64,000 bases of DNA from Callipepla californica brunnescens (Eukaryota > Chordata > Aves > Galliformes > Odontophoridae): assembly GCA_023055505.1 (NCBI GenBank), contig JALIRH010000049.1, positions 2,976,001 through 3,040,000 of the forward strand. The letters run 5' to 3'. This document shows, piece by piece, positions 36,301 to 45,637 of the stretch. The number at the start of each line of letters is the position of its first letter. Within the stretch, counting starts at the first letter, position 1. Made by a program: the position numbers and the translations under genes. Under the pieces are notes generated by a model. The model ran no database searches and had not been told where the DNA came from. It worked only from the letters and a program-made list of their open reading frames with translations.

Positions 36301-36810
36301 AGCAACTGGAAAGAAGCCCAGCGAGCTCCCCTTATCCTGCAGGAAGCAGCAGTGAATCCCTTTGCCTCTCAGGTCTCAGTCACAGCCATTCACACTGAGT
36401 GCAGCAGAAGTGCTCAGCATTTCTGACTTCACCGAGCACCCTTTGGGCATCATGAGTAGGATGAGACCACGGAGGAGAAAAAGGATCCCTACAACTTTGA
36501 TTTGCAACGCACGTCTTTCTTGTGTCAGTTGTACAGACGCCTACAAGTACTTCTGCTGTAGAAGTGATCTCATCTGACCAACTCTGAAAAGAAAATCTGT
36601 GACCACAGCACCAGCACATTCCTCACAGGGACATGGCTGTTTCCTTCCGAGAAGGAAGGCAGAGGCCTTCGTGGCAGACACAACCTCATGAAGTGTAGCT
36701 TACATCACTGACCTCAAGAAGCATTTCCCCCATTGCAAGACCTGTCACTAACTTTTGTACTCCTTAACCAGGTCCTCATGCCCACAGGTGCTGATACCCA
36801 GCAGTACCAA
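33335..36810. other. No recognised gene
   Basis: About 3.5 kb of single-copy-looking sequence. Open frames up to about 90 codons (34056-34316, 35068-35334, 35798-36040, 36362-36619) carry no motif I can name. Confidence 0.4.
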
Positions 36811-37781
36811 ATGCCCAACAGCAGCTCCATCAGCGAGTTCCTCCTGCTGGCGTTGGCAGACACGCGGCAGCTGCAGCTCCTGCACTTCTGGCTCTTCCTG
36901 GGCATCTCCCTGGCTGCCCTCCTGGGCAACGGCCTCAGCAGCACAGCTGCAGCCTGCGACCACGGCCTGCACACCCCCATGTACCTCTTTGTCCTCAACC
37001 TCGCCCTCCTCGACCTGGGCTGCATCTCCACCACTCTCCCCAAAGCCGCAGCCAATGCCCTCTGGGACAGCAGGGCCATCTCCTACTTGGGATGTGCTGC
37101 ACAGGTCTTCTTTCTTTCTTTCTTTCTACTTCTTTCTTCGTCTCAGCAGACTATTCCCTTCTCACAGTCAAGTCCTATGACCGCTTTGTTGCCATCTGCA
37201 ATCCCCTGCACTACGGGACCCTCCTGGGCAGCAGAGCTTGTGTCACCGTGGCAGCAGCTGCCTGGGGCACTGGGTTTTTCTATTCCCTGCTGCACGCTGC
37301 CAATACATTTTCACTGCCACTCTGCCAAGGCAATGTTTTGAATCAATTCTTCAGTGAAATCCCCCAAATGTTAAAGCTCTCCTGCTCGCAGCCATACCTC
37401 AGGAAAGTCTGGCTTATTGTGGTTAGTGTCTCTTTGTATCTTGGGTGCTTTGTTTTCATTGTGCTGTCCTACGTGCAGATCTTCAGGGCAGTGCTGAGGA
37501 TGCCCTCTGTGCACGGCCGGCACAAAGCCTTCTCCACGTGCCTCCCCCACCTGGCCGTGGTCCCCCTCTTTGTCTACACTGCCACGTTTGCCTACCTGAA
37601 GCATCCTTCTATCTCTTCTCCATCCCTGGACCTCCTGGTGTCATTTCTGTACTCAGTGGTGCCTCCAGCAGTGAATCCTCTCATCTACAGCCTGAGGAAC
37701 CAGGAGCTCAAGGTTGCAGTGAGCAATACGTACTTCTGCGCCCAAAAAATGCGCATCAGCCTAACAGGATCCCCATGGTAA
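36811..37781 (+). pseudogene. OR14-like: OR14-like olfactory receptor pseudogene
   Basis: Starts at MPNSSSISEFLLLALADT (36811), typical of the bird-expanded OR14 group. TM1 GNGLSST, CDHGLHTPMYLF and LDLGCISTTLPKA follow in one frame up to a TTTC microsatellite at about 37110-37131. After it the receptor continues in another frame (LLTVKSYDRFVAICNPLHYG to NPLIYSLRNQELKVAV, stop at 37781), so the two halves are out of frame in the TM3 region. The usual Cys in the second extracellular loop is Ser (FSEIPQ), and the C-terminus is altered. Either change would impair a receptor; the frameshift makes the copy a pseudogene unless the microsatellite is mis-sequenced. Confidence 0.9.
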
Positions 37782-38614
37782 TTCACAATCCCTTGTTTAT
37801 ATTTGCCTTCATTATTGTTTCCACTGCCACGACTTTGATTTAATAAGAAGTTTTCTTCTTGGCCTGCTACATATCGTTCATGTTTTGGCACACTCAACTC
37901 ATGTACCTATAGATCAAGGCTCTCTGTTGATAAATACAATAAAGAAGCCAGCAGAAATTCATGTGTCTCCATTCCTTTGTTTTCCCATCTTCACTGAAAG
38001 GGGGAGAGCAACTCACGTATGCAGGAGCAGTTCAGGGGCCAAGAGCCCGGCTGCACTGCGGAGCAGCAGCCTAAGTGTTCACAGGGGGCTGCCCCTCACT
38101 GCCCCGTGGGCCTGTCCTCTCATCTGTGTTTGAAAACGGGCTGCTGCTTCCCAGGTCCAATGGCCACAGACGGCAGCAGGATACGGTCTTTGCAGTGCTG
38201 CTCTCTTTTCACTTCCACGCTTCCCTTCTTCTCTATGCCCTTCGGGTCATGGGCAGACCAGGAAGATGGCTCTGGACACTTGTCACCCCCAGCCTCTGGC
38301 ATTGTCCATTTCCAGCACTGACTGCATGTTTATGGCAGAGCCTTACTCTGGAGGAAGCCATCTCCACGCTCCTGGTGGTAGAGCAGGGCTGTCTGCAGAC
38401 CGCTGTGTGGGACACAGCTGGGGCAGCACTGGGGCTGCAAAGCAGGAGTGTTGGGAGCAAGGGGCATGAGGGCTGCCATGGACACTTGTGCTGGGGAACA
38501 CTTCCCCGCCCCAAACACATCTGTGCTGTGCAGTGCAGGCATGGCAGGGGCAAGTGTGGGGCTGGGGCAGTGCAGTGATGGGTCACAGATGGGATACTCA
38601 CCATCAGCTGAGAT
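37782..38614. other. No recognised gene
   Basis: Possible 3' flank of the receptor copy, then unassigned GC-rich sequence. Confidence 0.4.
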
Positions 38615-38706
38615 TTTGCGTGGGGCCAATTTTGAGCAAATTAAGCAGGAGATTGCCTGTGCCGTGGCCCTGGGGCTAGTATGGATGGGACACAATGTAA
38701 TGAACA
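38615..38706 (+). pseudogene. Diverged ERV pol fragment
   Basis: About 90 bases encode FEQIKQEIACAVALGLVW, the end of the RT connection region of the ERV family of this window (compare 41868-41940), with several substitutions. It joins directly to an LTR remnant lying in the opposite orientation. Confidence 0.8.
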
Positions 38707-39146
38707 TAAAGATGAGGGACCCACAGACCCATGCCCCAGGAAAGAGGAAGGGGGAGAAAGGGAAAGGGCAGGGAGATGGGCCTAAAACAAAACAGCGGCA
38801 ACAATCTAAGGAGGAAAACTAATTTAATAAATAAGATGTCAAAATAAAAAATAACACAATATAATTGGTATCAAAGCTAGTAAATCAAAAAAAAAAGACA
38901 GAAAGAGAGAGAGAGAGAGAGAGAGTGTCCAAAGCTGAAGGCCTTATTCTGAAGCTGAAGGTGAAGCGGTGACGGAGCTCTCGCAGCTGAGACAAGCAGC
39001 AAGAAGAGGAAGACTCCAGGACTTGTGTGCAGTTTGATCTTTCCCTCTGGGCGGAAAACAGCAACGCCAAGTCCTCTGGGGCATGGAGTTGTTCTCAGAG
39101 CCAGGAACCTGGAAAAATTTAGAAGTCCACAGACTTAGAGCATTAA
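38707..39146 (-). repeat. Old, diverged LTR remnant of the same ERV family
   Basis: Shares blocks with LTR A/B read on the minus strand (AAAACAGCGGCAACAATCT, a (GA)n run at 38897-38925, and CTCTGGGGCATGGAG) but with deletions and many changes. The young ERV at 39152 inserted at its end. Confidence 0.8.
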
Positions 39147-39151
39147 TTCTT
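39147..39151. repeat. Target site duplication TTCTT (left)
   Basis: TTCTT directly before the 5' LTR; identical to 44446-44450 after the 3' LTR. Five bases is the class III ERV length. Confidence 0.88.
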
Positions 39152-39727
39152 TGTCATGGTTTTATGATTTTTGGTACTGGTATTCCACATCATAACATCA
39201 TGTATTGCATTAAGAGTTAAAGAGCTAATACTCCAGCTCCATAGATCATTGATAATTCCAGGTATACCTGTCTCAGAAGAGAAGAAGCACTACATTCCCC
39301 AGAGGACTTTGCGATGCTTTATATTTTTACGTGTTTTCCGCTCAGAGGGAACAGATAAAAACCCTCAGCGGTCACGGGACACGTTTTTTCCTTCGGGATC
39401 GACTCAGCAGTGGGTGCTCGCTGCCGTATCGCCTTCAGCGTTAGCGTAAGGCCTTCGGTTTATCGGACACTCTCTCTTGCTCATTTTATTTGATTCATTA
39501 GCCTCAATTCCAATTATATTGTATTATATTGTGTTATTTTACTTTTCTGATATCTTATTTAGTAAATTAGCTTTCCTCCTCAGATTGTTGCCGCTGTTTT
39601 GTTTCTAGGCCCATCTCCCTTTTCCCTTTTTCCCTTTTTCCTTGCCCTTTCCTGGGGCGTGGGTCCGTGGGTCCCCCGCACCAATCGTCGCGGAACCGGG
39701 CCGATCCAGCCCGGTAAACCGTTGACA
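39152..39727 (+). repeat. 5' LTR, subfamily A
   Basis: 576 bases, TGTCATGG...GTTGACA. A TATA-like GATAAAAACC lies at about 39353-39362, after GCTCAGAGGGAACA, and is a candidate promoter. The right part is CT-rich. Confidence 0.95.
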
Positions 39728-39731
39728 TTTT

Positions 39732-39749
39732 TGGCGCCCAACGTGGGGC
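39732..39749 (+). promoter_or_regulatory. Primer binding site, tRNA-Lys1,2 type
   Basis: TGGCGCCCAACGTGGGGC, 4 bases after the LTR; identical in the ERVs at 14724 and 48196. Confidence 0.92.
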
Positions 39750-39939
39750 AGACGAGCTGCCTTAAACGGGCAGAGACATACTCTTAGAGTGAATCTCTGT
39801 CTCTTGCTAGCAAGCTTATCTGTACTGCAGGTACTGTACGGCATAACACGACCTTGAAGTCTGGGCGTACTGCCAGTTGTTCTGGGATATTTGTAAACTT
39901 TTTTGGGTGCTGCTAGCTTGTTTCAGTAAAGAAAAAAAA

Positions 39940-40572
39940 ATGCTCTCGTTTTTTAAACTGCTCTTAAAGGGGCTGCATTTCATTGCTTTTTCCCTTTTAA
40001 TGCTCAAAACGTACTGGGACCTTTTCCCTGAGCACCTGCAAGATCCTGAGAACTTGAGCAGATATTTGAGACAGGGATGCTGCGGCTCAGACAGATCTGA
40101 GGAGGCCCAAATTATTTGGGGTCTGGCTTATGCCAATCGGACCTTATTCAATACTATCCCAGAGAGGCATAGAGTTTTTAAAATAGAGCGAGAGAGTCTC
40201 CGAGCCGAAAGGGACAGTCTCCAAATTGAGAAAGACAGTCTTTTAGCTGACAATCAGACCCTCCAGACCGAGAGAGACACCCTCCAGATCGAGAGAGACA
40301 CCTTCCGGTCTCAACAAGAAGCTCTCCAGACCAACATGGACGCCCTCCAGTTCGAGAAAAACACCCTCCAGCCTGAAAGAGATGTCCTCCAGTCCCAACT
40401 CAACAACCCTCAGTGTCAACATGATGGTCTCCAGTTTGTGCAACAAGATGGTCTCCAGTTCGTGCAAGATGCCCTCCAACCTGAAAGAGACACCCTCCGG
40501 TCTGAGCGAGATGTCCTCCTGTCTGAACGGTACTCCTTCAGAAATGAGCGAGGTACCTACCAGCCACAATAG
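39940..40572 (+). CDS. ERV ORF1: membrane leader plus heptad coiled coil
   Basis: 210 residues ending at a UAG that is in frame with pol. Residues about 1-28 (MLSFFKLLLKGLHFIAFSLL...) match the first hydrophobic segment of the family Gag. Next comes a block shared with Gag (QDPENLSRYLRQGCCGSDRS, then IWGLAYANR). The Gag stretch between these, with the glycosylation sequon and second hydrophobic helix, is missing. From about residue 90 the protein is a run of seven-residue repeats of the form LQxERDT, encoded by 21-base repeats, strongly predicting a parallel coiled coil. No capsid region or zinc knuckle remains. The first ATG of the family (39940) is chosen; the frame is open upstream to 39877 but not conserved. 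Function unknown; a membrane-tethered oligomer is a reasonable structural inference. Confidence 0.8.
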   Translation: MLSFFKLLLKGLHFIAFSLLMLKTYWDLFPEHLQDPENLSRYLRQGCCGSDRSEEAQIIWGLAYANRTLFNTIPERHRVFKIERESLRAERDSLQIEKDSLLADNQTLQTERDTLQIERDTFRSQQEALQTNMDALQFEKNTLQPERDVLQSQLNNPQCQHDGLQFVQQDGLQFVQDALQPERDTLRSERDVLLSERYSFRNERGTYQPQ

Positions 40573-43500
40573 CCTGTGCCCCCCAGCCAGGGGGGGGAAA
40601 GGGATAATACAGTGCATTGGACTGTGTGGATTAGATGGCCTGGCACATCAGAACCACAAAAATATAAGGCATTGGTGGACACTGGTGCACAGTGCACTCT
40701 AATGCCCTCAAGTCACCAAGGGACAGAATTAATCTATATTTCTGGGGTGACTGGGGGTTCCCAAGAGCTGACCAAGTTGGAGGCTGAAATAAGTCTCACT
40801 GGTAAAGACTGGCAAAAACATTCTATTGTGACTGGCCCAGGGGCTCCATGTATACTTGGTATTGATTACCTCAAAAGGGGATATTTTAAGGATCCCAAAG
40901 GGTATCGATGGGCTTTTGGAATAGCTGCTGTGGACGCAGATAACACTAAGCAGCTGTCCGCTTTGCCTGGCCTGTCAGAAGATCCGTCTGTTGTAGGGTT
41001 GCTACAAGTGGAGGAGCAACAGGTACCGATTGCTACAAAAACAGTGCACAGACGGCAGTACCGCACTAATAGGGATTCCTTGCTCCCCATTCATAACCTG
41101 ATTCGTCAGCTAGAGAGCCAGGGAGTGATCAGCAAAACTTACTCCCCGTTTAACAGCCCCATATGGCCAGTGCGTAAAGCCAGTGGAGAATGGAGGCTGA
41201 CGGTAGATTATCGTGGCCTCAATGAAGTCACACCCCCACTGAGTGCTGCTGTGCCGGACATGCTTCAACTCCAGTACGAACTGGAGTCAAAAGCAGCCAA
41301 GTGGTATGCCACCATTGACATTGCCAATGCCTTCTTTTCAATTCCTCTGGCCACAGAATGCAGGCCACAGTTTGCTTTCACCTGGAGGGGCGTTCAGTAC
41401 ACCTGGAACCGTTTGCCCCAGGGGTGGAAGCACAGCCCAACCATTTGCCATGGGTTGATCCAAACTGCATTGGAACAGGGCGGTGCTCCTGAGCACTTAC
41501 AATACATTGATGACATCATTGTGTGGGGCAATACAGCAGGGGAAGTTTTCGAGAAAGGAGAGAGAATAATTCAGATCCTCCTGCGAGCTGGCTTCGCTAT
41601 TAAGCGAAGCAAAGTGAAAGGGCCTGCACAGGAAATTCAGTTCCTAGGAATAAAGTGGCAAGATGGACGTCGTCACATCCCAACAGATGTGATTGACAAA
41701 ATTATTGCTATGTCTCCACCCACTAGTAAGACAGAGACCCAAGCTTTTCTGGGTGCAGTGGGCTTTTGGAGAATGCATGTTCCAAACTACAGTCTCATTG
41801 TGAGCCCTCTCTTTCGGGTGACGCGGAAGAAGAATGATTTTGTATGGGGCCCTGAGCAGCAGCAGGCTTTTGAGCAAATTAAGCAGGAGATAGCCCGTGC
41901 CGTGGCCCTGGGGCCAGTGCGGACGGGACAGGATGTAAAGAACATCCTCTACACTGCTGCTGGAAAGGAAGGTCCCACTTGGAGTTTGTGGCAAAGAGCT
42001 TCTGGAGAGACCCGAGGCCGACCCCTTGGTTTCTGGAGTCGAGCATACAGGGGGTCTGAGGAGCGCTACACTCCAACTGAAAAGGAGATCTTAGCCGCAT
42101 ACGAGGGGGTTCGAGCTGCTTCTGAAGTAATTGGTACTGAAGCGCAGCTCCTTCTGGCACCTCGACTGCCAGTGCTGAACTGGATGTTCAAAGGAAAGGT
42201 TCCCTCCACCCATCATGCTACTGATGCCACTTGGGGTAAGTGGATTGCGCTGATTACACAGCGAGCTCGGATGGGGAACCTCAGTCATCCAGGAATCCTA
42301 GAAGTGATCATGGACTGGCCTGAAGGTAAAAAGTTTGGAACAACCCCAGCAGAGGAGGTATCACGTGCTAAAGAGGCCCCGCCATACAATGAACTACCGG
42401 AAGATGAGAAGAGATATGCCCTGTTCACAGATGGATCGTGTCGCATTGTGGGAAAGCACCGCAGATGGAAATCTGCTGTGTGGAGCCCCACGCGACAAGT
42501 TGCAGAGGCCACTGAAGGAAAAGGAGAGTCAAGCCAATTTGCAGAGGTAAAGGCTGTCCAACTGGCCTTAGATATTGCTGAACGAGAAAGGTGGCCAGTG
42601 CTTTATCTTTACACTGACTCATGGATGGTGGCAAATGCCTTATGGGGGTGGTTACAGCAATGGGAACAAAATGGCTGGCAACGGAGGGGTAAACCTATTT
42701 GGGCTGCTGAACTGTGGAAAAATATTGCTGCCCGAGTAAAGAATATGGTTGTAAGGGTGCGCCATGTAGATGCTCATGTTCCTAAGAGCCGGGCAACTGA
42801 AGAACAACAGAATAACCATCAGGTAGATAGAGCTGCCAAAGTTAAGATGGCTCAAGTAGACTTGGACTGGCAACACAAAAGTGAATTATTTTTAGCTCGA
42901 TGGGCCCATGAGACCTCGGGCCATCAAGGAAGAGATGCAACATATAAATGGGCTAGAGACCGAGGGGTGGACTTAACTATGGACGCTATTGCACAGGTTA
43001 TCCATGACTGTGATACTTGCGCCACAATTAAACAAGCCAAGAGGATGAAACCTCTTTGGGGGGAAGGGCGATGGCAAAAGTATAAATATGGGGAGGCGTG
43101 GCAAGTAGATTATATCACCTTGCCACGAACTCGCAATGGTAAGCGTTATGTGCTCACCATGGTGGAAGCAACCACTGGGTGGCTTGAAACATATGCAGTA
43201 CCCCATGCTACCGCCCGAAACACCATTCTAGGTCTCGAGAAGCAAGTCCTATGGCGACATGGCACTCCAGAAAGAATTGAGTCAGATAATGGGACTCATT
43301 TCAAAAATTCTCTTGTAAGTAATTGGGCCAAAGATCATGGCATTGAATGGATTTATCATATCCCCTATCACGCACCAGCTTCTGGTAAGATTGAAAGATA
43401 CAATGGGTTGCTGAAAACCATGTTGAAAGCAATGGGTGGCGGAACATTTAAGCATTGGGAGAAGCATTTGGCAGAAGCCACCTGGTTGGTCAATACTCGA

Positions 43501-43755
43501 GGATCCATCAATCGTGATGGTCCTGCCCAATCCAACTCCCTACCTACTGTAGAGGGAGATAAGGTCCCTGTAGTACATGTAAAGAACATGTTGGGCAAAG
43601 CAGTTTGGGTACTTCCAGCTTCTGGAAAGGGCAAACCTCTCCGTGGAACTGTCTTTGCTCAGGGACCTGGGTCCACTTGGTGGGTGATGCAGAAGAATGG
43701 GGACGTTCAGTGTGTACCACAAGGGAATTTGATGTTGGGGGAGTGCAGTCAGTAA
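40573..43755 (+). CDS. pol: ERV pol polyprotein (PR-RT-RH-IN), uninterrupted
   Basis: Open for about 1060 codons after the ORF1 UAG, in the same frame, with no ATG before the protease; expression by stop-codon readthrough is the simplest explanation. Counting from GTG 40576: protease active site D35 (LVDTGAQ), RT box YIDD at 310-313, RNase H D619 (FTDGSC) and D681 (YTDSW), integrase D845 (QVDYI), D904 (ESDNG) and E940 (GKIERYN), a DD35E spacing. The HHCC finger (HETSGHQGR...CDTC) precedes the core. All catalytic residues I looked for are present. Similarity in RT, RNase H and integrase is to class III ERV-L-type elements. It ends in LGECSQ, 114 bases before the 3' LTR. Confidence 0.95.
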   Translation, partial: PVPPSQGGERDNTVHWTVWIRWPGTSEPQKYKALVDTGAQCTLMPSSHQGTELIYISGVTGGSQELTKLEAEISLTGKDWQKHSIVTGPGAPCILGIDYLKRGYFKDPKGYRWAFGIAAVDADNTKQLSALPGLSEDPSVVGLLQVEEQQVPIATKTVHRRQYRTNRDSLLPIHNLIRQLESQGVISKTYSPFNSPIWPVRKASGEWRLTVDYRGLNEVTPPLSAAVPDMLQLQYELESKAAKWYATIDIANAFFSIPLATECRPQFAFTWRGVQYTWNRLPQGWKHSPTICHGLIQTALEQGGAPEHLQYIDDIIVWGNTAGEVFEKGERIIQILLRAGFAIKRSKVKGPAQEIQFLGIKWQDGRRHIPTDVIDKIIAMSPPTSKTETQAFLGAVGFWRMHVPNYSLIVSPLFRVTRKKNDFVWGPEQQQAFEQIKQEIARAVALGPVRTGQDVKNILYTAAGKEGPTWSLWQRASGETRGRPLGFWSRAYRGSEERYTPTEKEILAAYEGVRAASEVIGTEAQLLLAPRLPVLNWMFKGKVPSTHHATDATWGKWIALITQRARMGNLSHPGILEVIMDWPEGKKFGTTPAEEVSRAKEAPPYNELPEDEKRYALFTDGSCRIVGKHRRWKSAVWSPTRQVAEATEGKGESSQFAEVKAVQLALDIAERERWPVLYLYTDSWMVANALWGWLQQWEQNGWQRRGKPIWAAELWKNIAARVKNMVVRVRHVDAHVPKSRATEEQQNNHQVDRAAKVKMAQVDLDWQHKSELFLARWAHETSGHQGRDATYKWARDRGVDLTMDAIAQVIHDCDTCATIKQAKRMKPLWGEGRWQKYKYGEAWQVDYITLPRTRNGKRYVLTMVEATTGWLETYAVPHATARNTILGLEKQVLWRHGTPERIESDNGTHFKNSLVSNWAKDHGIEWIYHIPYHAPASGKIERYNGLLKTMLKAMGGGTFKHWEKHLAEATWLVNTRGSINRDGPAQSNSLPTVEGDKVPVVHVKNMLGKAVWVLPASGKGKPLRGTVFAQGPGSTWWVMQKNGDVQCVPQGNLMLGECSQ

Positions 43756-43855
43756 TTCCATGTATATACTTGTATATATATGTTGTGTGTGTGTATATCT
43801 AATGCATGTTAATCATTGTTCTTCTGTATGTATCAAGCATGATGTAACAATGTGG

Positions 43856-43869
43856 AATAAGGGGTGGAA
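43856..43869 (+). promoter_or_regulatory. Polypurine tract
   Basis: AATAAGGGGTGGAA immediately before the 3' LTR; the expected plus-strand primer of reverse transcription. It is conserved next to the other 3' LTRs. Confidence 0.8.
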
Positions 43870-44445
43870 TGTCATGGTTTTATGATTTTTGGTACTGGTA
43901 TTCCACATCATAACATCATGTATTGCATTAAGAGTTAAAGAGCTAATACTCCAGCTCCATAGATCATTGATAATTCCAGGTATACCTGTCTCAGAAGAGA
44001 AGAAGCACTACATTCCCCAGAGGACTTTGCGATGCTTTATATTTTTACGTGTTTTCCGCTCAGAGGGAACAGATAAAAACCCTCAGCGGTCACGGGACAC
44101 GTTTTTTCCTTCGGGATCGACTCAGCAGTGGGTGCTCGCTGCCGTATCGCCTTCAGCGTTAGCGTAAGGCCTTCGGTTTATCGGACACTCTCTCTTGCTC
44201 ATTTTATTTGATTCATTAGCCTCAATTCCAATTATATTGTATTATATTGTGTTATTTTACTTTTCTGATATCTTATTTAGTAAATTAGCTTTCCTCCTCA
44301 GATCGTTGCCGCTGTTTTGTTTCTAGGCCCATCTCCCTTTTCCCTTTTTCCCTTTTTCCTTGCCCTTTCCTGGGGCGTGGGTCCGTGGGTCCCCCGCACC
44401 AATCGTCGCGGAACCGGGCCGATCCAGCCCGGTAAACCGTTGACA
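43870..44445 (+). repeat. 3' LTR, subfamily A
   Basis: 576 bases, same as 39152-39727 except for one base that I noticed. Confidence 0.95.
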
Positions 44446-44450
44446 TTCTT
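44446..44450. repeat. Target site duplication TTCTT (right)
   Basis: Identical to 39147-39151. Confidence 0.88.
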
Positions 44451-44499
44451 TAACTCACTGGGCCTTACACAATGTTATCATGTGGGATGCTGAGAACAA

Positions 44500-44794
44500 A
44501 AATCCCTGAATCACAGAAACGTCGGGCTTGGAAAGGACTTCCAGAGATCATCTGGTCCAACCCCCTGCCAAAGCAGGCTCCCTAGACCAGGTTGCACGGG
44601 TAATCATAAAACCTTGACAGCTAGGGTACAGGGTTTGGGGTTAGGATCATAAAATCCTAGAACCACCAAGGTTGGAAGAGACCTACAAATCATCCAGCCC
44701 GACCATCCACCTATCACCAATAACTCTCAGTAACCCTTGTTCCTCAGCACAACGTCTAAACATTCCTGTCCTGCTCCTTCTCACAGTGTCTCTG
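44500..44794 (-). mobile_element. Two short CR1 3' fragments
   Basis: 44506-44604 (AATCACAGAAACGTCGGGCT..., CATCTGGTCCAACCCCCTGC) and 44646-44790 (ATCATAAAATCCTAGAACCA..., CAACGTCTAAACATTCCTGT) are inverse CR1 ends. Between them is a telomere-like GGGTTTGGGGTTAGG. Confidence 0.75.
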
Positions 44795-45181
44795 CTATTG
44801 TCCCAGACCGTGACTGGAGAGGACTGGGGTTCGATAGTGTACCATGGGATAAAGGGTTGTGGGGGCCCATCCTTCCGTGGCATGCTGGTCTGCGTCTACT
44901 TCATCATCGTCTTTGTATGTGAGAACTGTATCCCCTGATATCAAAGCTGTGTCCAGGCTCACTCTGCCCAGCGCCACAGACTGCTCTAGCTGCACAGGAC
45001 TGTGCAGATTGTTCCGCGTGCATGTGTATGTGTAAGGACTGAGCTGAAGGATGGGGCCATCAGCCCAGAGCTCAGCACTCAAGTACAAGGGCTCATCTCC
45101 AGGAAGGTTTCTCAGAGCAAAGCAGAGACGACGGGCAGCCCTGGCCACGTCCCCCAAATGGAACCAAGTTCGTGTCCTTAG
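44795..45181 (-). other. Unidentified protein-like open frame
   Basis: An open minus-strand frame of about 125 codons with balanced composition: FHLGDVARAARRLCFALRNL, then LPGDEPLYLSAELWADGPIL and SPYTYTCTRNNLH. It reads like one exon of a globular protein and stays open for longer than chance would favour in this GC range. I do not recognise the family. No clear splice sites were fixed. It is squeezed between CR1 pieces and telomere-like repeat. Confidence 0.35.
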
Positions 45182-45376
45182 TGCTTAGGATTAGGGTTTG
45201 GAGTAGGGCAGGGTTAGGCTACTATTAGGGGTAGGGGTATGCTTACGGATAGGGTTTGTTTTGGAATTTGGGTTAGGGTTAGGGTTAGGGTTAAGTTTGG
45301 GATTGGGGTTGTGTTTAGGGATAGGATTCTGGTGACGGTTGAGGTTACTCTTGAGTTTAGAGCTGTGGTTAATATT
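45179..45376 (+). repeat. Interstitial telomeric repeat patch
   Basis: Degenerate GGGTTA/GGGTTT units throughout, with about four perfect tandem TTAGGG units at 45270-45293. With the block at 3046-3420, this is the second telomere-like patch in the window. Confidence 0.85.
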
Positions 45377-45377
45377 G

Positions 45378-45630
45378 ATGTATATAGGTGGAATTGAAGG
45401 TAATCGATCAAATGAAGTGAGAGAGAGTGTCCAAAACCAAAGGCCTTACTCCAAAGCTGAAGGCGAGACCACGAGGGAACCTTCACTGCTGAGATGAGCC
45501 GCAAAAGAGTAAGACCCCAGGACTTGCATGCAGGAGGATCTTTGTCTGTGAGTGGAAAACGGGAACGCAGTGTCCTCTGCGGCATGGAGTTGTTCTTCTC
45601 TTCTGAGAGCCAGGGATGCGTTCCCTGCAG
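45378..45630 (-). repeat. Diverged LTR remnant of the ERV family
   Basis: GTGTCCAAAACCAAAGGCCTTACTCC-type blocks and later CAGTGTCCTCTGCGGCATGG correspond to the middle of LTR A/B on the minus strand. It ends next to the last MROH exon. Confidence 0.75.
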
Positions 45631-45637
45631 CACAGCA

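Larger units (their letters stand above)
39152..44445 (+). mobile_element. Young class III ERV with capsid-less ORF1 and open pol
   Basis: Complete provirus: LTR 39152-39727, primer site 39732-39749, ORF1 39940-40572, pol 40573-43755, polypurine tract 43856-43869, LTR 43870-44445, flanked by TTCTT duplications. The two 576-base LTRs differ at one position that I could find (T/C in CAGAT(T/C)GTTG), pointing to a recent insertion. There is no env. Compared with the copies at 14724 and 48196, most of gag including the capsid region is absent, while pol is uninterrupted. It therefore could not form particles without Gag supplied by another element; mobilisation in trans is inferred. Confidence 0.95.

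Noticed and set aside
38620..38830. A separate short gene at 38448-38822
   Set aside because: Its second half is ERV pol fused to inverse LTR sequence.
43756..43869. A possible env gene after pol in the ERVs
   Set aside because: Only about 114 bases lie between the pol stop and the LTR in all copies; no env is present.
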